Source: Aurelia coerulea
Lineage: Eukaryota > Cnidaria > Scyphozoa > Semaeostomeae > Ulmaridae
Reading direction: 5' to 3'
NCBI GenBank assembly: GCA_039566865.1
Contig: CM076957.1
Span: forward strand, 8,751,896 to 8,815,895
Length of the DNA: 64,000 nt
Of the stretch, positions 1-10,445 are shown piece after piece. The stretch's first letter is position 1. Each line of letters starts with the position of its first letter. Position numbers and translations under genes: made by a program. Below the pieces are notes generated by a model that was given only the letters and a program-made list of their open reading frames with translations, searched no databases and had not been told where the DNA came from.

Positions 1-938
1 TTTAAAGACCCATGACTGACCAGCAGCCTCAGCGAGCCTTTGTTTTTGTTTACAACAGTTAATAGACTGATAACAATGATTCCCACTTATCATTCATCAA
101 AGCAAGACTCTCGCTGAACTGTCATGATTGATATATGCGATGGTGTAATAAGTCAAATTTTAAACGACCGCCAAACGGTCATTGGCTGTGCTGCATGTAA
201 GCATCTTTAACATCCTGAACCTTGAGTACAACAACAACGCAGCTACCATACTTGAAGTTCAGGATGTTAGAAGATGCTTACATGCAGGGTTTTCAAGACT
301 GTAGGAAGCACGAAATCGCAGAGAAATCGCATGGCAGAATTGACGAAGAACTGCCTCTAGATCTCGACACAGCTCCAAATGGACATCGGGAAAATAACTA
401 TTGATCTGTTATTTCATGGTTTTTTCAACGAAGGAGACCAACAGACCAGGTTAAATCTGTAAATTTTTGCCCAACGGCTCGCGTCTTGCTGTGCTTGTCG
501 ACTGCCCGACCAAAAATGATAAGGTACAGTTCCGTCTTTATTTACTTGTAATCTGATGTTTGGCATTTCCAATGCAATTCTCTGTTGAGTTCAATGCTTG
601 ATGGTGAAGCTAATTCAGTTTCCAATGCCTGTTTGTCTGCAAATAAGCGAAATTTCCTCTGCTTTCCTCGGGCTTCCTCCTTCCTATTGTGGCCTAAGAT
701 TGTTTCGTCTAATTTGCGTAGCCATGATTATTTAGAACGAAAATAAATGCATCTCTAAATGAATTGTTTATGGACTAAAGAAACCATTGATGTAATTTGT
801 TTTCCATTTACGCTATTTTGGTTGAAGATTAAAGCGGATTACGAACGTTGCTATTTTCTGTATACAGAAATTAATGGAAGCTGTGGGGAAGAAGATTCGA
901 GAGCCGCAAAGGATGCTGGTCAGTCATGGGTCTTTAAA
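1..938. mobile_element. Segment bounded by inverted repeats, possible non-autonomous DNA transposon
   Basis: Bases 1-28 reappear inverted at 911-938; the first 25 match exactly (TTTAAAGACCCATGACTGAC and on) and about 27 of 28 overall. No transposase frame is present inside; the 60- and 64-codon frames at 222 and 759 resemble nothing I know. The left end touches the window edge, so the true end and any target-site duplication cannot be read. A similar TIR element or a fold-back pair both fit. Confidence 0.5.
191..287. repeat. Long hairpin, about 32-bp arms
   Basis: The arm 191-222 (CTGCATGTAAGCATCTTTAA and on) is the near-perfect reverse complement of 256-287, with one mismatch and one gapped base and a loop of about 33 bases rich in ACAACAACG. 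It lies inside the inverted-repeat-bounded segment at 1-938. A transcript would fold strongly. Confidence 0.8.
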
Positions 939-942
939 GAAG

Positions 943-1255
943 ATTTTGGGTGAACGTCATGCAGTTTTTGGATCACTTTGTTGACAAATTTTGCTATACA
1001 CTTTTATTCCATTGAAAATAACGATTTTGGAGTGATATTTTGGCAGAAATTAGCCAATTCTGATGACGTCATTTGTGCGATTAATTTGTTCTACGTAAAA
1101 AGAGACCAAAAGATCCTGGAAAATGGCGATAACCTATTACAAATTTATCATTAGAGTGCTTTTTATTGAAAAGTTTGAACAAATTCAAAAAAATTGCTAA
1201 TTGGTACAAAATGGCGGCCAAAATGACGTCAATGACATCATCAAATTCCAGAAAT
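943..1255 (+). repeat. Dispersed repeat, copy 1
   Basis: This stretch aligns over about 310 bases with the reverse complement of 15627-15945. Shared landmarks are GGAGTGATATTTTGGC, ATTAATTTGTTCTA, GAGACCAAAA and GGCGATAACCTATTA (or its GGTGATAACC variant). No coding frame is shared. Both copies carry GACGTCA or GACATCA words. The class is unknown. Confidence 0.75.
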
Positions 1256-1339
1256 TCCGGTATCGAATAAGTCCTTTGCTTACAGATTCATCTGCTACGT
1301 AATACATCATAATTCAATCAAAACTTTCCAACAAAATAA

Positions 1340-2252
1340 TTGAAAAAAAATGATTCTGCTGCTACCTCCTTCAAAATGGGTGTGGGTGTTGGGCTCTACT
1401 ATAAGGAATCATTTCCAGCTAAACAACGGCATGACCTCGAAACATTACCTGAATGCATAGTATGTGAATTTCAACTGAACAGGAAAAAGTATTTCTATGC
1501 AGTACTATATAGAAGTCCTAGCCAAAATCAAGAACAATTCCAAGTTTTTTATGGATGGCTTTGAGCTAATGATATCGAAGATGGCTGCCGAGAATCCATA
1601 CTGTGTGATTGTCACAGGGGATTTTAACTGTCGCTCACCTCAGTGGTGGGAGAACGATACTGAAAACGAAGAGGGTGAAATTTTTGAACCGTTTACATCC
1701 GATCTTGGCCTGCATCAAATGATCTCAGAACCAACTCATCTTATGGGCCAATCAAGGTCTTGCATTGACTTGCTATTTACGGACCAACCAAATTTATTCC
1801 TTGAGACTGGTGTTCACCCTACCCTACATGAACAATGTCACCATCAGATTGTCTATGGCAAATTAGCTGTGAACATATTAGCCCCTCCATCCTATACTCG
1901 TAGGATTTGGTTTTATGATCGAGCTAATGTAATTCCCATCAGAAGAAGTATTGAAATGTTTTGTTGGCGTAAAACTCTGGATGAAGTCAGCTGTCCTAAT
2001 CAGCAAGTCAGTATATTGAATGAAATCTTACTGAAGATCTTTAGTAATTTTATTCCAAATAAATTCACGACAGTAAGGCCTCAGCAGGCACCTTGGATAA
2101 CAAAGACAATCAAAAATTTTACTCGTAAAAAAGATCGCGCATATAAGTCCTTTATCAGAAATGGTCAGCCACAAGAAAGATTTGAAGGAATCCAGCACAT
2201 GGTCTCTCAAGGAAGCAAATTAGTAGAGGATAGTAGAGGATGCAAAGCATAA
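1340..2252 (+). pseudogene. LINE endonuclease (APE/EEP) domain, frameshifted
   Basis: The frame at 1340-1564 carries the VGVGLYYKES, LPECIVCEFQ and YRSPSQN signatures of LINE endonucleases. A one-base slip near 1545 moves the reading into the frame ending at 2252, with VTGDFNCRSPQWW (the GDFN box), ISEPTH, and the CHHQI end of the domain. The N-terminal catalytic part is missing. After the domain comes the basic linker (QQAPWITKTIKNFTRKKDRAY) typical before the reverse transcriptase. Family assignment rests on motif memory; the break is visible in the sequence. Confidence 0.85.
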
Positions 2253-2499
2253 TTACCTTATGAAAATCGGTCAAACCCTGTCAAATGCTGACACTGGTCA
2301 AAAAACCTACTGGTCACTAATAAACAAAGTCTTAAATAAAGCTAAGATTCCAGCAATACCACCCCTTTTGGAAAATGACATTTTTGTACTAGATTTTACA
2401 ACAAAGGCTCAAATCTTTAACGACTAATTCATTCTTCAGTGTACCACTATAGATACAGGCAGCCAAATTCCTAACTTTGCTGCAAGTAATGTCCCTACA

Positions 2500-3237
2500 T
2501 TGGCCAGTATCCATATTTCTGATGAGAAAATATTAAAAATCATTCGATCTTTAAATCCTAATAAAGCACATGGTTGGGATAAAATCTCAGTGCGCATGAT
2601 AAAGATTAGTGATGATGCTTTAGTGATTCCACTTAAAATGATATTTGAAAATTGCATTGAAAATGGCATTTTCCCAGAAATCTGGAAAAAGGCAAATAGT
2701 GTTCCTGTCCATAAGAAAAACAGTAAACATCTGAAGCAAAATTATCATCCGATATCCCTTCTTCCAATCTTTGGGAAAATTGTTGAGAAAGTAATTTATG
2801 ATACCCTTTACGAGCATCTAAGCCCTAACGAATTATCAAACCCGAACCAATCAGGGTGTTGTCCTAATGATTCTACGATAAACCAACTGCTGTCAATCGT
2901 TCATACCATATTTTCTGCCTTTGATTGCAATCCACCCCTTGATGTTCGATCCGTCTATCTCGACATATCCAAAGCATTTGACAGGGTTTGGCACGAAGGT
3001 TTGGTCTATAAACTTCGTCGTTGTGGCATTTCAGGAAACTTACTTTCACTCATCAAAAAATTCCTTGCAAACCGAAAACAGCGCACAGTTCTGAATGGTA
3101 AAACATCGGAATGGGGTTCAGTTACTGCGGGCGTTCCCCAGGGCTCCATCTTAGGTCGACTTTTCTTCCTTGTGTACATCAACGACCCATTCCAAAATTA
3201 CAACAAGCTATGTATTGTTTTCGTAAAGCAGATATGA
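2500..3237 (+). pseudogene. LINE reverse transcriptase, truncated before YxDD
   Basis: The frame shows the ordered LINE RT blocks: NPNKAHGWDKISVRMIK, FPEIWKKANSVPVHKK, YLDISKAFDRVWHEGL (motif A) and AGVPQGSILGRLFFLVYIND (motif B). Directly after VYIND the sequence jumps to unrelated codons, so the YADD catalytic box and thumb are gone. The link region 2253-2499 is still recognisable as LINE sequence but has stops. The copy cannot make an active enzyme. Confidence 0.88.
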
Positions 3238-3758
3238 TAGGGCAGATAAAGGCAAGAACGACGAGATTCAAGAATAGCTTTTATCCTGACTGTTTATCTG
3301 AATGGAACACGCTTGATCCAGATATTTGATTATCACTCTCATTGTGTGTTTTTAAAGCAAAATTGTCGAAACTTATTCGACCTCCTCCTGAACCTGTGCA
3401 CGGTATTCATGATCCAAAAGGTCTAGCTATTCTCACTCAGTTACGGGTAGGACTCAGCAAACTAAATTTTCATAAATTTAGGCATAACTTCAGAGATACA
3501 GTCAACCCCTTGTGTCTCGCAAATGATGGGGTAGAGGACACGGAACATTTCCTGCTGCTTTGTCATTCTTATAATGGGCCTAGATCTGATCTTCTCAATA
3601 GTGTAAATGCAATATTGCTACCTCATGGTTTTTCCTCTCTTTCAAATGAAGTTTTACTCAAATTCATTCTGTATGGAGATAAAAGGTTAACCATCGACAA
3701 CAATAAAAAGCTACTCGAGGCAACCCTCAAATTCATTCATGCTACAGAACGCTTTTAA
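3238..3758 (+). pseudogene. LINE C-terminal region with Cys-His motif
   Basis: Two frames continue the LINE protein: one around 3238-3329 (KARTTRFKNSFYPDCLSEWN), then, after a stop, 3342-3758. The latter has the CLANDGVEDTEHFLLLC signature (Cys...His...Cys) that closes many CR1/L2-like LINE ORF2 proteins. It ends at a natural stop at 3758. Confidence 0.8.
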
Positions 3759-4030
3759 ATGTTCCATTGCTGCAAAGTCCCATAGATAAGCACCTACTTT
3801 GTTTTCAGTTTCATTGTATATTCGTAGCCAATATTTATTTTAGCTTAGTTAATTTCCTTTGTATCTTTGTTTAACATTGTGCATCTTTATGTATTGGCCA
3901 TGGGGTAGTCATTGTCTTTTGCTCCTCATGGTATCGTCCCCTTATTGTTGTATAGTAATTAGATAGTATGGTAGAACGTATTGATGTATTGTAATATTTT
4001 ATATGATTGGGAAAAAAAAATTGGGCATGT

Positions 4031-4552
4031 CACATAACCTGTGAATCCTCTTGTTCAAAAAAATTTGATCAAAATGTGGGTAATAGATAATTAGTAAAGT
4101 GAGGGAAGTTGGGGGACATAGTTGATGTCTTTTAAAAACGCAGCAAATGAAGCCTCGAGGGAGGGGGTGGATTAGGGTTCGGCTGCTGAAGAGTCATGCC
4201 ATTAAAACCTATCGTACTTTAACAGCAAAGAAACAGCAACCTTATGCGCCATCCCCTTTAAAGATTTTCATTCAATTTTCAAGACGTGACCAGGTTTTCA
4301 TGGCGTTGCTTGCCAAAATATATTCAGTATATGCTGAAAATATTCACTACGCCCCAACAAGCGATGAGCAAACATTATAACTTGTTTTATTGATCGAAAC
4401 ATCAAATACAATACTTGTTTCTTCTTTTCAAATCTGAAAGAAAATCTAATAAGAAAATCTATCATAATAGACTTATTTACATGCCATTTATATTGTAGAC
4501 TAGATATAACAACAGTCAGCGAGTGCTGCCGATTAGTATTTGTACCAAATGC
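4031..4552. other. Intergenic, no recognised feature
   Basis: This is AT-rich sequence without motifs I recognise. The 77-codon frame at 4147-4380 has no known domain and no coding support. Confidence 0.5.
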
Positions 4553-4721
4553 GACTGTAGCGAGGTCAATTTTATAGAAATTAATTGAATGATTATCGCT
4601 AAGGAAACGTGTATTATGCTTGAATAAACAGTTGGGTTATGGTTCAAGAGGTAAATGATTTAGAATATTCAGTTACTTTCCTCCGCCGGTTTCTAGTTCC
4701 TGAGTCGAAGGCTCTTGGTTC
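4553..4721 (+). repeat. Direct repeat, intact copy (empty site for the hAT at 5094)
   Basis: GACTGTAGCGAGGTCAATTT through CTAGTTCCTGAGTC and GGCTCTTGGTT recurs at 4973-5093 plus 6207-6271. This copy reads ...AAATGATTTAGAATATTC... with no insertion, and so preserves the pre-insertion state. Confidence 0.9.
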
Positions 4722-4972
4722 CGTAGTTCTGTAGTCCATGGTTCCTTGGTCCGTAATATTGAGTTCTGTATTGTCAGAAATAAACCTTTGTCGTCCATTG
4801 ACGTAGTTAGGTAGTTCAAAGAACTCATCATCTTTTGTTGGAGAACTTCGTTGTTTGTTGTATAAATGCTCATAAGCCGCGAGCCAGCGAACCGCAGCCG
4901 TGAGCTGGCCCGTCTCTACATAGCCAAACAGCAGGCAGACAGACTGGCTAATTTCGCTCGCTGATTGAAGCA

Positions 4973-6271
4973 GACTGTAGCGAGGTCAATTTTATAGAAA
5001 TTTATTGACTGATTATCGCTAAGGAAACGTGTATTATGTTTGAATTTACGGAATTTACAGTTGGGTAATGGTTCAAAAGGTAAATGATTTAGACAGGGGC
5101 GTCGTGGCCGGGGGGCAGGGGGGCCATGGCCCACCCTAAAAATTCAAATCGTTGGATTTTTCGGAAATTTTAAGGTTTCGTCGGAAAACCACTGACTTTG
5201 GGCTTGGGCTAATACTGTTCATTTGATCGATTCAGATTGTGTGCATTGCTTTCACATCTTCCTACAACCATAGCTACAACACGTGCCCTCTTCGTTGCAT
5301 TCCGGTAGATATTTTCCACATATTAGTTCTGGTTTTAGCAGAGCAGTTTACACACACTAGAGGGTACCAGAGCCTCAAAAATTCAAACAAGACTTTATGT
5401 AAGTTTTGTACGAAGACCTTTCAGAAAAAGCTAATCGCTTCGGAAGATAAAGTTGATTTAAACAGGTAGGTCTGAAGTATACATTTGAAGATGGCACTTA
5501 ACAAGTTAAGTTGATGAAATACTGCTGTACATCACGGAGAGGTTTTTCATGACTGATAGCTATTATTCATTTCCATCAAAAATAAAAACCATTTTCTTTT
5601 CACACAAGATATTTTCGCTTCAGCCCGAAATTTTTTCCTTTTTCACTGAAAAGGGCTCTGAAAGTCAAGCTTATGGAAAAGAAGATTTAAAGAAATGAAG
5701 ATGTCACGAAGCTATCAGAGTTATCAAGCTATCATGCTCATATTTCATACAACTACAGCAAAAACCAATCCATTTCTAGGTGATTTTTCAGTTCTACTTT
5801 GAAAATTTCCAAAGAAAGCCTTCCGTCAGTCAAGTTCTGCTGCTCCTTTCAGCGGCGACTTCTTCACGAAAAGGGGCACTTTCTAACGATGTAAAGAGTG
5901 TGGTCGCAAAAAATTTTCCCGGGGGCGAGCCCCCGGACCCCACTTTTGCTCGCTCGCATCTTATTTCAGCAACCCGAATATCAATTTCATACCGACAGGG
6001 CTAACAGTGGGGTTTCATCCCAGGAGTATCTCTTCATCGCGGTTCACATGGACCTAATCCTAACATAACACCAATAAACCCAAAAATTTCCGTTAGCCAC
6101 TGCGAGCGTCTCGCAAACGGAGAAAAGGGCGAAATTAAAAAAATTTATTTTTCGGAAATTTCGGGGCCTTGGCCCCCCCTAATAGACAGGCCCCACGACG
6201 CCCCTGGATTTAGAATATTGAGTTACTCTCCAACACCGGTTTCTAGTTTCTAAGTCCAAGGCTCTTGGTTC
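4973..6271 (+). repeat. Direct repeat, second copy, interrupted by a hAT element
   Basis: The same sequence as 4553-4721 starts at 4973, breaks off after GATTTAGA at 5093, and resumes at 6207 with GATTTAGAATATTGAG, running to about 6271. The intervening 1113 bases are the inserted element. Confidence 0.9.
5094..6206. mobile_element. Non-autonomous hAT transposon, 1113 bp, 8-bp TSD
   Basis: Both ends carry the perfect 14-bp terminal inverted repeat CAGGGGCGTCGTGG. The flanks 5086-5093 and 6207-6214 are both GATTTAGA, an 8-bp duplication as expected for hAT. The neighbouring repeat copy at 4553 shows the uninterrupted site. Frames of 74-76 codons inside have no transposase signature, so it would need a transposase supplied in trans. 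Subterminal G- and C-runs follow the TIRs. Confidence 0.95.
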
Positions 6272-6914
6272 GCAAACCAGTGTACGATTTATCATGGCCT
6301 GCCAAAAGTGCATAGTTTATAATTTATTTTGGCGCACCCGGTACATATGTATGAAAGATTATTGTTCGCATTTACTTTATTTCTTTAGCTTGCATGTACA
6401 CTAATTTTATATGAAGTTCCAGACGATACCATTTGCATATTGCAGTGGCGTGGCCACGGGGAGGGAATAGGGGGGGGGGCAATTGCCTCCCCCCACTTTG
6501 GTGGAAAGATTTTCTTCGAGATTCCTTTAAAACCGAAGAGAAAATAGCTGGGTATAGGTTGGGCAGGACCGTCGAGAGGGGGGTTGGAGGGGATAAAAGG
6601 TCCGGGGCCCGGGCCTCGACGGGGCCGTACAAATATCGTTCGACAAAAATTAGTTATTGCTGTAAAATCTCCTTACAGCAACTTTTATGGCAATCTAGCT
6701 ACCTGCCTTAAAACATAGACATAAGAAAATAGTTTTCAAATGTGGCTATGTTTAAAAGTTTTTGTGTTTTTACCTTGCAAGGTGACTTTCGCAAAGTCAC
6801 CTGGAAAGAACGAATCTTTTCATTATTTACTGTAAATACCGCTTCCTTGATAACTTTTTCATGGAATATCTAAACAATTTTTTCTAAAGTAGCTTTCTTA
6901 AAAAGGGCGTTTCC

Positions 6915-6915
6915 T

Positions 6916-6946
<31 letters not shown>

Positions 6947-7990
6947 TAAGTAATTAAGGGAGTGGAAGGTCGTGAGACCTATAAAGCCCTGCTACGTTCT
7001 ATCACACACGACTAAATCGTGTACGAGAATCTGTCTACGTGTTTTAGTCGATCATATGCTCGTTCAAATTGTTGCACTGTCGAACAGTTGATAACTTCGC
7101 TTGATAAATTATTCCAGTCATTAATGACTCGTTGCGTGAAAAATTTTTTACGAACGTTTAAGTTACACCTCTTCATGAATAACTTTAGTTTATGTCCTCT
7201 TGTATTGCTTTGTTTCAATTCGAAGAGCAAGGACGGATCAGTGTCCATAAAGCCCGTTAATAGTTTAAAGGTCAGAATCATGTCTCCGCGTTTTCTTCTG
7301 TATTCGAGTGATGGCAGGTCTAATGCTGTTAATCGATCACCGTATGACTTGTCCTTAATCGTTTTTACTAGTTTCGTGGCTCTGCGCTGTACACTTTCAA
7401 GCCTTTTGACGTGCTTGATTAGGTAAGGGCTCCATATAGCTCCAGCAGACTCCAGTAAAGGTCTAACTAAACTCTTGTATAAAATTAAAAAGACTTCTTT
7501 ATTAATGAATTTGATTGTTCGTTTTATTGACGCGAGGACTCCATTTGCTTTCTTTACGCATTCGGCAACTTGTTTTTCAAACGTAAGTTTACTATCTACA
7601 AAAACACCAAGGTCTTTTACATCTGCTGATATTGAGATGTCCGTTTCACATTTGTCCTTTTCGTCCTGAACACGATATCTCGGCGATGTGTCGAGCTGAT
7701 TGCCAAGATAGAGTACATGGCATTTTTCTGTATTAAGTGGAAGTTGCCACTGTTTCGACCATTTTCCAACATTTGTAATATCAGACTGGATCTGGACTTT
7801 ATTTCCAGCGCTTGATGAATAGAGTTTCAAATCATCAGCAAACATTTTCACTTTGCATTCATCTAAGATGTCAGGTAAATCATTTATGCACAGTACAAAA
7901 AGTAATGGTCCTAGCACACTTCCCTGTGGTACACCGCTTAATGCGATACTCCAATTCGATTTGTAACCGTTTAGAACGACGCGTTGTTTC
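6915..7990 (-). mobile_element. 5'-truncated LINE inserted in family B hAT, (TAA)n tail
   Basis: A reverse-strand LINE 3' portion sits in the family B element. Its 3' end is the (ATT/TTA)n microsatellite at 6916-6945, a usual LINE tail. The 5' junction near 7990 fuses hAT sequence directly to the RKQRVVLNG block of the RT. A few bases of the hAT seem lost at the target, and no clean target-site duplication is visible. Confidence 0.85.
7012..7989 (-). pseudogene. LINE reverse transcriptase C-terminal half, frame intact
   Basis: The uninterrupted frame has SGVPQGSVLGPLLF (RT motif B), VKMFADDLKLYS (catalytic FADD box), the thumb block DLGVFVDSKLTFEKQV, VRPLLESAGAIWSPY, RLESVQRRATKLV, and the end block WNNLSSEVINCSTVQQFERAY. 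The endonuclease and the RT fingers are missing. An apparent start codon upstream at 8043 lies in hAT sequence and makes a chimeric frame of no evident meaning. Motifs fit the CR1/L2/Rex1 group. Confidence 0.88.
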
Positions 7991-8159
7991 CGAGAGTCTG
8001 AAGGGCGTGGACCCAGAAAATTTTCTTGGGGGCTTCCTCCCAAGCCCCCCCCCCTGAGGCCCGATCCTAAGAATCGGTCCAGGGCCCGAGCTGGCTCTCG
8101 ACGGCCCTGAGGTTGGGTAAGAATCTTCTGAGAAATGTCAAATCTTCCATTTTTGCACT

Positions 8160-8580
8160 GGCAAGCATGATATTGGGAGATGCATTCTAAGCCAAAGTAA
8201 AGGATCTTTCTTCAAACATTTTCTTCGTGCTCTGATTGATAGGATAACTGTCACCAAACGATCAAGATTTTCTTGTCGCTAAAGGCAAGCATGATATTGG
8301 GAGATGCATTCTAAGCCAAAGTAAAGGATCTTTCTTCAAAAATTTTCCTCGTGCTCTGATTCATAGGATAACTGTCACAAAACGATCAAGATTTCCTTGT
8401 CGCTAAAGGCAAGCATGATATTGGGAGATGCATTCTAAGCTAAAGTAAAGGATGTTTCTTCAAAAATGTTGCTCGTGCTCTAATTAATAGGATAACTGTC
8501 ATTAAACGATCAAGATTTTCTTGTCGCTAATGGCAAGCATGATATTGGGAGATGCATTCTAAGCCAAGGTAAAGGACATG
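8160..8580 (+). repeat. 124-bp tandem repeat, about 3.5 units, inside family A hAT
   Basis: GGCAAGCATGATATTGGGAG starts at 8160, 8284, 8408 and 8532, an exact 124-bp step. Each unit continues with TGCATTCTAAGCCAAAGTAA, a TTCCTCGTGCTC-like block and AACGATCAAGATT. The sister element at 20613 has five starts. Confidence 0.93.
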
Positions 8581-8673
8581 GCCCCAAAAATTTTCCTGGG
8601 AACTTCACCCCCAGACCCCCTCCTTTCAATACCACCCCACTTAATTTACCCTGGCCACGCTGCTGGCTTATTG

Positions 8674-9051
8674 TGACACTTTTCTGGTAGTCTACGTGTA
8701 TTTCTCTTGGTAAAGCGTGCATAGGGATTTGACGGACATTGAAACCAACCCAAACACTTTAAAAATGAAAAAAAAACAATTGTGGAAGGACTATTTGCAC
8801 AATTAAGGAACGTGGAAATGTCTTTTCTTACTGTTTAGAAGAGCATGGTCTCAACATTTCTTTCTTGAAGAAATCTCAGCTCCCTAATTTCTTCAGATTG
8901 TGGTCTTGTGAATTCGGCTTAAAATAGGCACTGCTTTGCATCCAGTAGCCTCTACGCGTGGTCCCCCCTTCCTACACGTAGGCTAGAAGTCCAGCCAATG
9001 CCATGGAAGTTAAATAGAATGGCGGATCAACAGCCACAAGTGCATGGGAAG
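8674..9051. other. No recognised feature
   Basis: This is mixed non-coding sequence between two hAT elements. I see no open frame, repeat or RNA gene. Confidence 0.5.
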
Positions 9052-9250
9052 CAGGGGTGGCGCCGGGAATTTTCCGACAGAGGGATTAGAGCTTCCGACA
9101 GGGGGGCTAAAATGGCTAGAAAATGCAGTTTTCATACGTCATTTTGCCAAATTTCCTCCGACAAGAACCAAAAATTTCCTCCGACGGGGGGCCAGATGCT
9201 TCCGACGAGGGGGCTGTAGCCCCCCTAGCCCTCCCCTGGCGCCACCCCTG
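9052..9250. mobile_element. hAT MITE, 199 bp
   Basis: Perfect 13-bp terminal inverted repeats (CAGGGGTGGCGCC) close both ends. Flanks ATGGGAAG (9044-9051) and ATGTGAAG (9251-9258) are an 8-bp duplication with one difference. The interior has repeated TTTCCTCCGAC / TTCCGAC(A/G)GGGGG words in both halves. It has no coding capacity. Confidence 0.92.
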
Positions 9251-9258
9251 ATGTGAAG

Positions 9259-10137
9259 CCAATGCTAGTAACCGGCTGCATCTATCACCTAAATGCCAAA
9301 AGGTCCGTCCACATCATAATGGCATTAGCGTAGCGAGGAGAGGAGGAAAAGGGGTATTTGCCCCCTCCCCAATCGTACCCAAAAAAGATGGGCTTTGATG
9401 ATTCATCCAAATCTGATGAGAAACTTAAAAGGGAGGCAAGCTGTATTTTCCTCCCTACAGCACTTGTAAGCATCGTTGCTTTTGAATGTCAAAAAGGAAA
9501 AAGAAATTCCACTCTAGCACTAATGAATGACATCTTGGCTTTGGCACGATTTAAGTCAACAAATGATGCCAAAAACTTTCTGCTCGCTTCGCTCGCACTT
9601 CCATACCCTCGCACTGCCATACCTACCACCCATGGATCGTAGTATAACATCTTACTACCACCTGGCATTTTATCATGTAGCTGGCTTTTTTGCATGTAGC
9701 GTTACTTTTTAAGCATGCAGCTTTATTAGATACAATTAACCGGTTTTTTTGTGTATGCCTCTATTTTGGCAAATAATATAAGTGTGTTTGATAAAGTGCG
9801 TTTCTCAAAATTTTCCGCTTTCTACCACGCTCTCTCTTCATGTTTCATATGTTCAGTAAATTCCACCTTAAATTGCATGAGTATTGTTTCTCTTTGTACA
9901 GCTTTGATCAGAGTATTAAAACGAGTTGAAGTTGACGAGAATTGAAATGAGACAAAAAGGTAAAAGGAGAAGCTGTCGTCACTTGCATTCTAAAAGCGGC
10001 AGCAAAAGCTTGAACGAAAAGCTTCGTCTGGGTGTTTCGTTAGGGCACATTCTTTTTTCTTTCTTCTAGTTGTTTATCCTATAGCGTTTCTACTCTTTGA
10101 TTCTGGCATGAGCCTAGGCAGCTTGCTCTGAAATAGA
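9259..10137. other. Non-coding, no recognised feature
   Basis: I see mixed sequence with short frames only. G-rich and C-rich patches around 9330-9370 resemble subterminal parts of the local hAT elements, but I cannot find paired ends. Confidence 0.4.
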
Positions 10138-10445
10138 GCGTCTCCAGCATTCTAAAGGGTATGACCCCCTAAACTTTTCCTAGGGGCAAATCCCCAGACT
10201 CCCACTTTTCCTTGCTTACCCCACATTTGCCCCCAAAAAGAGGACCCAGGCTACACAACTGCAAAATGGTCATTATTAAACGAATTGGAACCAGGCTAGC
10301 TAGGTGATACTGGGTGGGACACAGGCGAGCTAGCATAAGCAGAATAAGTAGGAGTATTCTAAGCCAAAGTATAGAGCGTGTCCTCAAAATCTTACCACAC
10401 CCCCTCATTATAAAATGCACCCATCTAATTTGTCGTGGCTATGCC
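10138..10445. mobile_element. Probable degenerate relative of hAT family A
   Basis: GCATTCTAAAGGGTATGACC (from 10148) and ATTCTAAGCCAAAGTATAG (10353) through TTTGTCGTGGCTATGCCAC (to about 10447) echo the right end of family A (TTCTAAGCCAAAGTAAAGG ... TTTACCCTGGCCACGC). No left terminus or duplication was found, so this is a partial or rearranged copy. Confidence 0.5.

Larger units (their letters stand above)
1340..4030 (+). mobile_element. Degenerate APE-type LINE (CR1/L2/jockey-like), 5' truncated and internally deleted
   Basis: Three LINE protein modules follow one another on the plus strand: an endonuclease part, a reverse transcriptase part that stops before its catalytic YxDD box, and the C-terminal region. 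A 3' UTR without coding runs to an A-rich stretch near 4012. No target-site duplication was found. The endonuclease half is closest, among elements in this window, to the fragment at 22279-22535. Confidence 0.85.
6564..8110. mobile_element. Non-autonomous hAT, family B copy 1, nested in family A
   Basis: The ends are CAGGACCGTCGAGAG and CTCTCGACGGCCCTG. Both flanks are AGGTTGGG (just before 6564 and just after 8110), an 8-bp duplication inside the family A element; family A copy 2 has the single AGGTTGGG at this spot. Outside the LINE insertion (about 6915-7990) it matches the reverse complement of the 470-bp family B copy at 18426. Confidence 0.93.
6443..8665. mobile_element. Non-autonomous hAT, family A copy 1, hosting nested elements
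   Basis: The left end is CAGTGGCGTGGCCACGG; the right end is CCCTGGCCACGCTGCTG, inverted with few mismatches. Flanks are GCATATTG (6435-6442) and GCTTATTG (8666-8673), an 8-bp duplication with one difference. Its interior contains a 124-bp tandem repeat (8160-8580), and it is interrupted at 6564-8110 by a family B hAT. The second copy at 20613 lacks that interruption and reads straight through. Confidence 0.9.

Noticed and set aside
6372..6711. 86- and 92-codon frames on both strands
   Set aside because: They cross the junction of two hAT families and are read from G- and C-rich termini.
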